Source of the DNA: CAYLRU01 sp964386565
GTDB lineage: Bacteria; Desulfobacterota; Desulfobacteria; Desulfobacterales; UBA5616
DNA length: 7,675 nt
Direction of reading: 5' to 3'
NCBI GenBank assembly: GCA_964386565.1
Contig: CAYLRU010000072.1
Location: 1-7,675, forward strand
Shown piece after piece: positions 1-6,698 of this stretch. The notes beneath the pieces are model-generated. The model had not been told where the DNA came from, made no database searches, and worked only from the letters and a program-made list of their open reading frames with translations. The translations under genes and the position numbers were made by a program. The stretch's first letter is position 1. Each line of letters opens with the position of its first letter.

Positions 1-1
1 A

Positions 2-442
2 GAAATTATCAGCCTGTCTTCGCAACGGGCAAAGTACAGCAACGTGAGAATCAATACGAACTTTTCTCAAAATCTTCCCACCGTCCTGATATCCCAATCG
101 GAGATGCAGCAGGTGATGTTGAATATGATTAATAATGCACTGGACGCCATGGGGAATGCGGGCGGCAACCTGGATATCAAAACATCCATGGAGAACGGAA
201 GCCTTGTCATCGAACTAGCGGACAGCGGACCGGGGATTCATCCGGATCACCTGGCAAGAATCTTCGACCCGTTTTTTACTACCAAACCCGTGGGGAAAGG
301 AACCGGGTTGGGACTGTCCATCTGTTACGGGATTATTAATAAAATAGGAGGGAATATCGATGTGAAGAGCGCCGTCGGCGTGGGTACAAGGTTTAAAATC
401 CGTATTCCGGTAAAAAGTAAGAATGATGCGGTAACCGCATAA
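2..442 (+). CDS. Sensor histidine kinase, C-terminal ATPase domain (5' end outside window)
   Basis: The reading frame is open from the first bases of the window to the TAA at 440-442, so this is the last 146 residues of a longer kinase; the internal ATG at 44 is not its start. The visible part is a complete HATPase_c (GHKL) domain. It has the N box around QQVMLNMINNALDAM, the G1 box DSGPGI, the F box FDPFFTTKP and the G2 box GKGTGLGLS, so ATP binding should be intact. The last ten or so residues are a short hydrophilic tail with no fused receiver. The dimerisation domain, the phospho-acceptor His and any sensor domain lie upstream and cannot be judged. The first of three receiver genes starts 26 bases downstream on the same strand, making this kinase the obvious phosphate donor for them. 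The family call is certain; the signal sensed is unknown. Confidence 0.95.
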   Translation, partial: EIISLSSQRAKYSNVRINTNFSQNLPTVLISQSEMQQVMLNMINNALDAMGNAGGNLDIKTSMENGSLVIELADSGPGIHPDHLARIFDPFFTTKPVGKGTGLGLSICYGIINKIGGNIDVKSAVGVGTRFKIRIPVKSKNDAVTA

Positions 443-452
443 ATAATAGTAG

Positions 453-460
453 AAAAGGAG
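453..460 (+). promoter_or_regulatory. Ribosome binding site of the first receiver gene
   Basis: AAAAGGAG lies 8 bases before the ATG at 469. This spacing favours ATG 469 over the GTG at 460, which overlaps the site itself, and over the second in-frame ATG at 475. Confidence 0.7.
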
Positions 461-468
461 TGTTTTGC

Positions 469-900
469 ATGACCATGGCTACCATATTACTGGTTGATGA
501 TGAGGCCCCCTTCGTAGAAACCATGATAAAACGGCTGAAAAAAAGAAACCTTGAGATATGGGCTGCGCATGACGGCCAAGAAGCTTTACGTCAACTGGAA
601 AACCGGAAGAACATCGAGGTCGTCATTTTGGACGTTAAAATGCCCGGCATGGATGGAATCGAAACATTAAAGGAAATCAAGAAAGCCCATCCGTTGATGG
701 AAGTGATCATGCTCACCGGCCATGCAACGGTCGAGTCGGCGATCGAAGGGATGAAACAGGGTGCATTCGACTACCTGATGAAGCCCTGCGATATGGACAT
801 ATTAATGGAAAAGGTAAATGAGGCCGCGGCGAAAAAACAGCAGCATGAACAGAAAATTATCGAAGCACGGCTGAAAGAAATTACCGTCCGACGTGTTTAG
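469..900 (+). CDS. Single-domain response regulator (receiver) 1
   Basis: A 143-residue CheY-like receiver with no DNA-binding or enzymatic output domain. It has the acidic pair D10-D11 for Mg2+, phospho-acceptor D55 in the motif LDVKMPGMDG, switch threonine T83 in MLTGHA, and K105 in LMKP, so it should be phosphorylatable. After the receiver fold comes a charged, probably helical tail of about 25 residues containing KKQQHEQKI. The third receiver of this cluster has a very similar tail, which suggests duplication. The ATG at 469 is chosen from the AAAAGGAG 8 bases upstream. The stop codon TAG forms part of the ribosome site of the next gene, so translation is probably coupled. Most likely it takes phosphate from the kinase encoded just upstream and acts by protein-protein contact or in a relay. 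No partner is visible in its sequence. Confidence 0.93.
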   Translation: MTMATILLVDDEAPFVETMIKRLKKRNLEIWAAHDGQEALRQLENRKNIEVVILDVKMPGMDGIETLKEIKKAHPLMEVIMLTGHATVESAIEGMKQGAFDYLMKPCDMDILMEKVNEAAAKKQQHEQKIIEARLKEITVRRV

Positions 901-904
901 GAGG
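899..904 (+). promoter_or_regulatory. Ribosome binding site of the second receiver gene
   Basis: A perfect AGGAGG, 5 bases before the GTG at 910. It starts inside the TAG stop of the preceding gene and supports a GTG start, because no in-frame ATG lies before the conserved VDDE core. Confidence 0.8.
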
Positions 905-909
905 ACAAC

Positions 910-1311
910 GTGCCGGAAACCGGTATAGCCAAAGAAAAGGATCGTATCAGGGTACTTCTGGTGGATGATGAGGTCGGTTTTGTAGATGTGATCGCCAAAA
1001 GAATGTCAAAGCGAAAGGTGGATGTCACAAAAGCATATGGCGGCGCCCAGGCCCTGCAGGCCATGCGGAAAAAGGATTTTGACGTGGTGGTCCTGGATCT
1101 CAAAATGGAAGACCTGGACGGGATTGAGGTGCTGAAAATCCTGAAAAAGATGGATCCGGGCATCGAAGTGATCATGCTCACCGGTCATGGATCCGAAAAG
1201 GCGGCTAGGGACGGCATCGAATGCGGGGCGGCCGACTACCTGACCAAACCGTGCGATTTGGACGTGTTGCTGGAAAAAATCAAAGAAGTCTATGAAATAC
1301 ATAAACGGTGA
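910..1311 (+). CDS. Single-domain response regulator (receiver) 2
   Basis: A 133-residue stand-alone receiver starting at GTG. It has acidic residues D19-D20, phospho-acceptor D63 in VLDLKMEDLDG, switch threonine T91 in MLTGHG and K113 in LTKP. It differs from its two neighbours in three ways: an N-terminal extension of about 12 polar residues before the first strand; the sequence MEDLDG in place of MPGMDG after the phospho-Asp, so the usual proline is missing; and a C-terminus that ends soon after the last helix (EVYEIHKR) without the charged tail. It is the most divergent of the three and could serve a different partner or a different step, for example as a phosphate sink. It is co-directional and tightly packed with receivers 1 and 3, so all three are probably on one transcript with the kinase. 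Confidence 0.92.
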   Translation: MPETGIAKEKDRIRVLLVDDEVGFVDVIAKRMSKRKVDVTKAYGGAQALQAMRKKDFDVVVLDLKMEDLDGIEVLKILKKMDPGIEVIMLTGHGSEKAARDGIECGAADYLTKPCDLDVLLEKIKEVYEIHKR

Positions 1312-1315
1312 TACC

Positions 1316-1729
1316 ATGGAAGCATATAACGTGCTGCTTGTGGATGACGAAACGGATTTTCTGACGACGATAGTAAAGCGATTGAAAAAACGGGGGTTGA
1401 ATCCCGTCGGTGCAAACAGCGGGGATGAGGCCCTCGCCATTATCAAAGCGCAACAGATGGATGTGGTGGTTTTGGATGTTAAGATGCCGGGAATGGACGG
1501 CCTGCAGACATTACGGGAGATAAAAAAACTGGACCCGTTGATCGAAGTGATCATGCTGACCGGCCATGCCAATGTCGAGGTGGCGATAGAAGGTATGGAA
1601 CTGGGTGCTTTCGACTACCTGATGAAGCCGGCTGATATCGATGAACTGCATTATAAGCTGCAGGACGCCTACAAGAAGAAATTTCTGCATGAACAGAAAA
1701 TCAAGAATATGGAGGCCGGTTTAAAATAG
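1316..1729 (+). CDS. Single-domain response regulator (receiver) 3
   Basis: A 137-residue stand-alone receiver. It has D10-D11, phospho-acceptor D54 in VLDVKMPGMDG, T82 in MLTGHA and K104 in LMKP, all expected for an active receiver. Its core and its tail (KKKFLHEQKI and about 10 further residues) closely resemble receiver 1, so these two are probably paralogues from a local duplication. Two starts are possible. ATG 1316 gives an N-terminus of the same length as receiver 1 and begins just after the receiver 2 stop. ATG 1292 would add eight residues and overlap receiver 2 by 20 bases. Neither has a strong ribosome site (GAAG before 1292, a weak CGGTGA before 1316). I chose 1316 by analogy with receiver 1. 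No output domain is present. Confidence 0.92.
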   Translation: MEAYNVLLVDDETDFLTTIVKRLKKRGLNPVGANSGDEALAIIKAQQMDVVVLDVKMPGMDGLQTLREIKKLDPLIEVIMLTGHANVEVAIEGMELGAFDYLMKPADIDELHYKLQDAYKKKFLHEQKIKNMEAGLK

Positions 1730-1734
1730 AGGCT

Positions 1735-1760
1735 ATGGCGACGGGAAACCCCGGTGCCAT
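1735..1760 (+). other. Imperfect hairpin between receiver 3 and the permease gene
   Basis: ATGGC at 1735-1739 pairs with GCCAT at 1756-1760, with further G/C pairing inside (GGG with CCC) around an A-rich loop. No run of T follows, so it is not a standard intrinsic terminator. In the 101-base gap it could slow transcription or mark an RNA processing point that sets different levels for the signalling and transport genes. The bases after it (about 1771-1815) are strongly AT-rich, but I could not find a convincing pair of promoter boxes there. Confidence 0.35.
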
Positions 1761-1810
1761 GGCGTTTGGATAAAAATAAATACAAGCGGTTTGAATATAG
1801 AAAAAAATAA

Positions 1811-1818
1811 AAAGGAGG
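1811..1818 (+). promoter_or_regulatory. Ribosome binding site of the permease gene
   Basis: AAAGGAGG lies 12 bases before the ATG at 1831. The spacing is a little long but no closer in-frame start exists. It supports independent and strong translation of the permease. Confidence 0.65.
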
Positions 1819-1830
1819 AACGTAATCAAC

Positions 1831-3132
1831 ATGAATTTTTTAAGACAGTTGGGTATGTTTATGATGGCCGGTGGAAAGGCCCATGCCAGATGGGAGATGG
1901 ATGTATCAAACACCATTTTGCGGGATAAAAAGAGACTTGTACTGCTGGCCCTCATGGTGTTGCCCGCGATTTTAGGCAGTCTTGCCTTTGCCGATCCTGT
2001 CAGTGACGCCCTGCCGGATATTTTGGGCGGTAAAAAGGCTTACAGCCCGGCATTTTACAGCCTGGGAATTTTTATAGCTTCCATTTTAATAGGACTGGCT
2101 GCCGGATTGATCACCGGATGCATAGGCGCCGGGGGCGGATTTATCATCGCCCCGGCCTTGATGAGTGCCGGAATCAAAGGGATTCTTGCCGTTGGAACGG
2201 ATTTGTTTCACATCTTTGCCAAAGCGATAATGGGTTCCGTGATTCATCGGAAACTGGGGAACGTTTCCGTTGTCCTGGCGGTTGTTTTTCTTATCGGCGC
2301 GATTATCGGCGCGACCGTGGGGGGCGTTATCAACCGGGTGCTCTATGAGATTAATCCCGTGTTAAGTGACGCTTTTATCACGACGATTTATTCCCTCATG
2401 TTGGGGCTTCTGGGCAGTTATGCCATGGTTGATTATCTTCGGTCCAGAAAAACGGCCAATATCTCCGATGCCCGCGGCAGCGGTACGCACGGTGAAAACG
2501 GTGAAGGCACTGAACTGGGAAGCCTGCCCAAAAAACTTCAGGGTCTGAAAATACCGCCCATGGTGAAATTCGATCAGGGTCTGATTCCGGGAGGCAGGGA
2601 AATTTCCTGGGTCTTTTTGGTTTTGAGCGGCGCATTGGTGGGTCTTGCAGCGGGTATCATGGGAGTGGGAGGCGGTTTTTTAACATTTCCCATTTTTGTT
2701 TATGTGCTGGGGGTTTCCTCCATGACAACGGTGGGAACGGATATTTTTCAGATCGTGTTTACAGCGGGGTATGCAGGGATCAGTCAATATGCGATTTACG
2801 GGTTTATTTTTTATACCCTGGCCATGGGAATGTTGATAGGGTCTTTGTTGGGGATTCAGACCGGAGCCCTGGTGACGAAAGTGGTTCCCGACATCACCAT
2901 CCGGGGGTTTTATGCCATGGCGGTTCTGGCGGGATTTGTTAATCGAATTTTCGCCCTTCCTTCAAAACTGTGTGCCATGGGGGTCTTGCCCATAGAAAAA
3001 CAGACCGGCGCTGTACTGGAGACCATCGGGGTGTGGGCCTTTTTTATTGTGATCGGTGCTTTTTCCGTATGGGTTATCGGGACCTTTTTTGCCCATATCG
3101 GGGATTTAAGAGGGGAGGAGGCGAAATCATGA
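1831..3132 (+). CDS. TSUP / TauE-SafE family membrane permease
   Basis: A 433-residue polytopic inner-membrane protein of the TSUP family, whose members move sulfite, sulfoacetate, organosulfonates or organic acids. The sequence shows the family's internal duplication. The first half has the glycine-rich motif GLITGCIGAGGGF (92-104) and VGTDLFHIF (121-129). The second half repeats these as GIMGVGGGF (275-283) and VGTDIFQIVF (301-310). A hydrophilic loop of about 50 residues (205-255) separates the halves. The protein is longer than many family members (about 250-300 residues) because of that loop and an N-terminal extension: roughly 35 mostly polar residues, then a hydrophobic segment at 36-54. 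The stop overlaps the start of the next gene by four bases, so the two products are likely made together and may form a complex. The substrate is not predictable from sequence; sulfite or a sulfonate is possible if the host is a sulfate reducer. Confidence 0.92.
   Translation: MNFLRQLGMFMMAGGKAHARWEMDVSNTILRDKKRLVLLALMVLPAILGSLAFADPVSDALPDILGGKKAYSPAFYSLGIFIASILIGLAAGLITGCIGAGGGFIIAPALMSAGIKGILAVGTDLFHIFAKAIMGSVIHRKLGNVSVVLAVVFLIGAIIGATVGGVINRVLYEINPVLSDAFITTIYSLMLGLLGSYAMVDYLRSRKTANISDARGSGTHGENGEGTELGSLPKKLQGLKIPPMVKFDQGLIPGGREISWVFLVLSGALVGLAAGIMGVGGGFLTFPIFVYVLGVSSMTTVGTDIFQIVFTAGYAGISQYAIYGFIFYTLAMGMLIGSLLGIQTGALVTKVVPDITIRGFYAMAVLAGFVNRIFALPSKLCAMGVLPIEKQTGAVLETIGVWAFFIVIGAFSVWVIGTFFAHIGDLRGEEAKS
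3114..3120 (+). promoter_or_regulatory. Ribosome binding site that sets the start of the small membrane protein
   Basis: GGAGGAG sits inside the last codons of the permease gene, 8 bases before the ATG at 3129. It rules out the longer in-frame reading that begins at 2970 within the permease gene, whose extra residues look like an out-of-frame shadow. Confidence 0.75.
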
Positions 3133-3815
3133 TTGCAAATAAAAAGAAATTTTCAATCGGTGCAGGATTAATGACCGGGTTTATAATCGTGCTGGTGATT
3201 ATTTTCATGCCGGTATTTAACGGGCAGAACGGGTTGGACTATTTGGATTCATTGTATAACTCCATATCAAAGGGATCTGCGTACCATATTCCGAAGGTCC
3301 GGGGGGAGGTTGATGCGTATGACGGAAAAACCATAATGGTTACCCTGGATTTTCCCAGCGACAAGATGTCCCGGCAAGCGGCAATGTTGTTCAATCAATG
3401 TGGGGCCATGGTCAACATCTCCGGGAGTCAGTTGAAAGTCACCGGAGACCTGGGCGCAATACTGAAAAGCAGTCTTGAAGATGCGGATCGCATGTATGCC
3501 AATGATGTAGAGTACCTGGAATCCAGGTATGGGTATGGTGCCCGGCCGGCCCTGTATAACTGGTGGGTCGCCTTAAAAGCCATGGACAGGGATTTAAACA
3601 ATCAGAAGTTGTTCAAAGAGGCTAAAATTGTTTCCGTAGTGACGAACAAGGCCGTTGAAACCGCATATAATTATTTTGGTATTGAAGCACAGAAAATTTC
3701 CGATAAACTGGGAATCGTATTGTTTTCACTGGTTTTTTATGTCATTTATACACTATGGTACGGTTATGCCATCATGTATATGCTGGAAGGGATGGGGCTT
3801 AATCTTGAACATTGA
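3129..3815 (+). CDS. Two-pass membrane protein of unknown function, coupled to the permease
   Basis: A 228-residue protein I cannot assign to a named family. Residues 9-29 form a strong membrane segment after a lysine-rich N-terminus (NKKK), and residues 196-219 form a second one near the C-terminus. Between them lies a soluble domain of about 165 residues (30-195), probably outside the cytoplasm because of the positive N-terminus. This domain contains one cysteine (C91), the stretch GKTIMVTLDFPSDKMSRQAA (67-86) and an aromatic patch around YNWWVALKAMD. The start is fixed by GGAGGAG at 3114-3120 and by the ATGA overlap with the permease stop. Such coupling points to a partner or accessory subunit of the TSUP permease, for example a periplasmic substrate-presenting or assembly factor. 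That is inference from position only. Confidence 0.85.
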   Translation: MIANKKKFSIGAGLMTGFIIVLVIIFMPVFNGQNGLDYLDSLYNSISKGSAYHIPKVRGEVDAYDGKTIMVTLDFPSDKMSRQAAMLFNQCGAMVNISGSQLKVTGDLGAILKSSLEDADRMYANDVEYLESRYGYGARPALYNWWVALKAMDRDLNNQKLFKEAKIVSVVTNKAVETAYNYFGIEAQKISDKLGIVLFSLVFYVIYTLWYGYAIMYMLEGMGLNLEH

Positions 3816-3843
3816 CGGGGCTTTACCCCGGGAGGTTTAAAAC

Positions 3844-3884
3844 AAAAAAGGCTGAAAGCGCCCATTTCGCTCTCAGCCTTTTTA
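3844..3884 (+). terminator. Intrinsic terminator hairpin (bidirectional form)
   Basis: AAAAAGGCTGA (3845-3855) pairs perfectly with TCAGCCTTTTT (3873-3883). After one mismatch, four further pairs extend the stem to a CCCATTT loop at 3861-3867. The stem ends in a run of T on the plus strand and of A before it, so it could stop transcription from either side. It follows the small membrane protein by about 30 bases. It ends only 14 bases before the next start codon, leaving no room for a separate promoter between them. Confidence 0.85.
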
Positions 3885-3898
3885 TATAACAGGTTGCC

Positions 3899-6502
3899 AT
3901 GCGCCTTAAGCGATTTTTGAGTAAACTGTTGACGATAAGGCCCGAATCCCGGTCGGATCCGGCAGAGGCGGAGGCCTTGAGGCTTGCCTTTGGAACGCGG
4001 TATCATCATTTTAAACTATTGCTCAATGCCAACAACAAGGCACTTGAATCCATGGCGGAAATGGAAAAAGCGTTAGGCGGCACCTACCCTTTCAGTTTTT
4101 CTTTTGTCCGGTCCAAATACACCGCGGTTTCCGTCAATGTCTATCAGATGATAAAACATTTAAATGAACTGGCACCGGATCGATACACGCAACTCTATGA
4201 CCGGTTTCATGAAATCCAGAAAAAAATCGACGGGTATCTGACGGCTTACAGGCCGTTTGCCGATAAACGCCTGATCCTTCCCATCAGTGAAATCAACCGG
4301 CGAACGAGTGATATGGTGGGGAGTAAAATGGCAAACCTGGGAGATATCAAAAACACATTGGGCCTGACAGTACCCCAGGGGTTTGCCATATCGGCATATG
4401 CCTATGCCCGGTTTTTTGAAGCAAATGACCTGCAGTCCGAAATCGACCGCCGGTTCCAGGCCGTTGATACGGAAGATATGCAGGCATTGTATACATTAAG
4501 TTCAGAGGTTCAGCAGCTCATTATTCGTGCCGAAATCCCCCCGGATGTTAAAGATGCAATTACCCGGGCGTGGGAAACACTTGAAGCTGAAATCGGCAGA
4601 CCCATAACAGCGGCGTTGCGCAGCAGCGCCCTGGGAGAAGATTTACACCAAAGCTCTTTTGCCGGTCAATACCGGTCTGATCTGAATGTGAGCCGGGAAA
4701 ATCTTTTTCAGGCCTATAAAGAAGTAGTGGCGAGCAAGTACAGCCTTCAGGCGATAACTTACCGCATCAACAAGGGATTTAAGGATGAAGACATTGCCAT
4801 GCCCGTCGGGTGCCTGGCCATGGTGAATGCCAAAAGCGGCGGGGTGACATATTCCCGAAATCCCGTGGATACCGGGGATGACGCCATTCTTATCAATGCG
4901 GTATGGGGCCTTCCCAAGGCTGTTGTGGACGGGTCCATGGACTGTGACCTGGTTGTCGTGTCCCGATCTCCGCTCGGGATTATCCGGCAGGAGATAAAAG
5001 AAAAGGCCAGTAAATATGTTTGTTACCCCGAGGAAGGGATTTGCAGGCTGAACCTGACAGAAAGCGAGGACCGTTTAAAGCCTTCTGTTTCCGAAGAGCA
5101 GGCCCTGTCCCTTGCCCGAATCGCCGTTCAACTGGAAAATTATTACGGCCATCCCCAGGATATCGAATGGGCCGTGGATGAAAGCGGTGAATTGGTGATT
5201 CTCCAATGTCGTCCCCTAAAGCAGATCGGGAGCAAAAAGAAACAAAAAGAAATTGGAAACGAAGGAGAAGTCGTTATTGTCCGGGGAGGCGTTACGGCGG
5301 CCCCGGGAACGGCATGGGGAAACGTCTATAAAGTGGAACGGGGGGAAGATGTTCTTCGATTTCCAAAGGGTGCTGTTCTGGTGGCAAGACAGGCCGTCCC
5401 CCGGTGGGCCACTTTGCTCGGTCGCGCATCCGCCGCCGTCACGGAACAGGGGGGCTTTGCCGGGCACCTGGCCAATATTGCCAGGGAATTCGGTATCCCT
5501 GCGTTGTTCGGCGTTGAAAATGCCGTGGAAAAGTTACAAAACGGCGATTTGGTAACGGTGGATGCAGACGGCCTGACCGTCTATAAAGGTAAAATAGACT
5601 TTAAGACACCGTCTCCGGAAAAGAAAAACCTCATGGAGGGGAGCCCGGTTTATGAGACGTTAAAGAAAATCAGTGAATATGTGGTACCACTGAACTTGCT
5701 GGACCCGGACGGGCTGACGTTTAATCCCGCATACTGTAAAACTTTTCATGACATTACACGGTTTGTCCATGAAAAGGCGGTGTTTGAAATGTTTAATTTC
5801 GGCCGTGAACACAATTTTTCGGAAAGATCAGGAAAGCAGCTTTACTACAAGGCCCCCATGCAATGGTGGGTATTAAATCTGGATGACGGATTCAAAGAGG
5901 AAGTAAAGGGAAAGCATGTTCGACTGGAAAATATCGCCTGTGCTCCCATGCTGGCATTTTGGGAAGGATTTACGGCGATACCATGGGAAGGCCCGCCGGG
6001 TATTGACGGAAAAGGACTGACATCGGTTTTGTTTCGGGCGACTACCAATACGGCGTTGACAACCGGAATCCGGACAAAGTATTCTGAACGCAATTTTTTC
6101 ATGATATCGAAAAACTACTGCAGTTTGAACTCCAGGTTGGGGTTTCATTTCTCCATTTTGGAAGCCCTGGTCAGTCATCGGGAACCGGAGAACTACATCA
6201 GTTTTCAGTTCAAAGGCGGGGCGGCGGATTTTGAAAGAAAATTAAAGCGGGTGATGTTTATCGGAGAAATTCTTGAGCAATACGGATTCCGTGTGGATAT
6301 TAAGGAAGATACGTTGATATCCAGGCTGGAAGGCCGGGAAAAGGCCTTTATGCTCGATCGTTTAAAGATTTTGGGATATCTGGCCCTCCATACCCGGCAG
6401 TTGGACATGATCATGATCAGTCCGAAATATGTGAACTACTACCGGGAAAAGATGAAAAATGAAATCACTGTCATGTTGGACAATACCCGGCAGAACATGT
6501 GA
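3899..6502 (+). CDS. PEP-synthase-like phosphotransferase lacking the PEP/pyruvate TIM barrel
   Basis: An 867-residue cytoplasmic protein. Residues 1 to about 130 form a helical N-terminal region (LNANNKALESMAEMEKA). About 135-440 is the PEP/pyruvate-dikinase ATP-binding domain, with VGSKMANLGDI (140-150), RSSALGED near 241-248, the paired GVTYSRNP and AVWGLPKAVVDG segments, and the closing CRP at 437-439. About 455-575 is the swivelling phosphohistidine domain, with GGFAGHLANIARE and the catalytic His at 523. In E. coli PpsA (792 residues) and PPDK this is followed by a PEP-binding TIM barrel. Here residues 585-867 show none of its motifs (no GxNDLTQ-like segment). They carry a different domain with FNFGREHNFSERSGKQL, MQWWVLNLDDGF and ISFQFKGGAADFERKLKRV. 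So ATP hydrolysis and His phosphorylation look possible, but the acceptor is probably not pyruvate. Rifampin phosphotransferase and glucan water dikinase are known cases of this chemistry on other substrates. The start ATG has only a weak AGG at 3891-3893. Confidence 0.88.
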   Translation: MRLKRFLSKLLTIRPESRSDPAEAEALRLAFGTRYHHFKLLLNANNKALESMAEMEKALGGTYPFSFSFVRSKYTAVSVNVYQMIKHLNELAPDRYTQLYDRFHEIQKKIDGYLTAYRPFADKRLILPISEINRRTSDMVGSKMANLGDIKNTLGLTVPQGFAISAYAYARFFEANDLQSEIDRRFQAVDTEDMQALYTLSSEVQQLIIRAEIPPDVKDAITRAWETLEAEIGRPITAALRSSALGEDLHQSSFAGQYRSDLNVSRENLFQAYKEVVASKYSLQAITYRINKGFKDEDIAMPVGCLAMVNAKSGGVTYSRNPVDTGDDAILINAVWGLPKAVVDGSMDCDLVVVSRSPLGIIRQEIKEKASKYVCYPEEGICRLNLTESEDRLKPSVSEEQALSLARIAVQLENYYGHPQDIEWAVDESGELVILQCRPLKQIGSKKKQKEIGNEGEVVIVRGGVTAAPGTAWGNVYKVERGEDVLRFPKGAVLVARQAVPRWATLLGRASAAVTEQGGFAGHLANIAREFGIPALFGVENAVEKLQNGDLVTVDADGLTVYKGKIDFKTPSPEKKNLMEGSPVYETLKKISEYVVPLNLLDPDGLTFNPAYCKTFHDITRFVHEKAVFEMFNFGREHNFSERSGKQLYYKAPMQWWVLNLDDGFKEEVKGKHVRLENIACAPMLAFWEGFTAIPWEGPPGIDGKGLTSVLFRATTNTALTTGIRTKYSERNFFMISKNYCSLNSRLGFHFSILEALVSHREPENYISFQFKGGAADFERKLKRVMFIGEILEQYGFRVDIKEDTLISRLEGREKAFMLDRLKILGYLALHTRQLDMIMISPKYVNYYREKMKNEITVMLDNTRQNM

Positions 6503-6561
6503 CAGACCATGCTTGTAAATACAGGTAAAAAAAGTCCCTCCTCATTACGGTCTTCTTTCAT

Positions 6562-6627
6562 CGCCCGCCCGTCCTGATCCAGGCCGTGAATCGTAAATCG
6601 TGACGAGCAGATGTCGATGCCATACAA
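6562..6627 (-). pseudogene. Possible remnant of an IS110-family transposase N-terminus
   Basis: Read on the minus strand from about 6627, this encodes YGIDICSSRFTIHGLDQDGR, followed by a short stretch with RNEEG. The pattern GID-x5-F-x-IHG-x-D-x-x-G-R resembles the first DEDD motif region of IS110-family transposases, where the Asp in GID is the first catalytic residue. The rest of the transposase (normally 300-400 residues) is absent: the frame runs on only to a stop at 6439, antisense to the end of the phosphotransferase gene. No start codon better than TTG is present and no element ends could be defined. If real, it is a small leftover of an insertion sequence deleted by later rearrangement. 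The match is short and could be chance, so the assignment is tentative. Confidence 0.38.
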
Positions 6628-6698
6628 CGGCTGCGGACGACAGGTGACGGAAAATAGCCCGTTGCCAATGGCCCATGGACAAGCTGTTGTTGACGCGA

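Noticed and set aside
1006..1572. Minus-strand open frame of 188 codons across receivers 2 and 3
   Set aside because: It is antisense to two conserved receiver genes, and its peptide is a mirror of them without any recognisable domain or ribosome site.
1766..1798. Possible sigma-70 promoter boxes before the permease gene (TTGGAT ... GAATAT)
   Set aside because: The spacing is about 21 bases and the -10 match is poor in an AT-rich stretch, so it is not supportable as a promoter.
2970..3128. Longer in-frame N-terminus for the small membrane protein, starting at 2970
   Set aside because: It lies entirely inside the permease gene in another frame, its peptide is Arg/Cys/His-rich nonsense, and a good ribosome site (3114-3120) points to ATG 3129.
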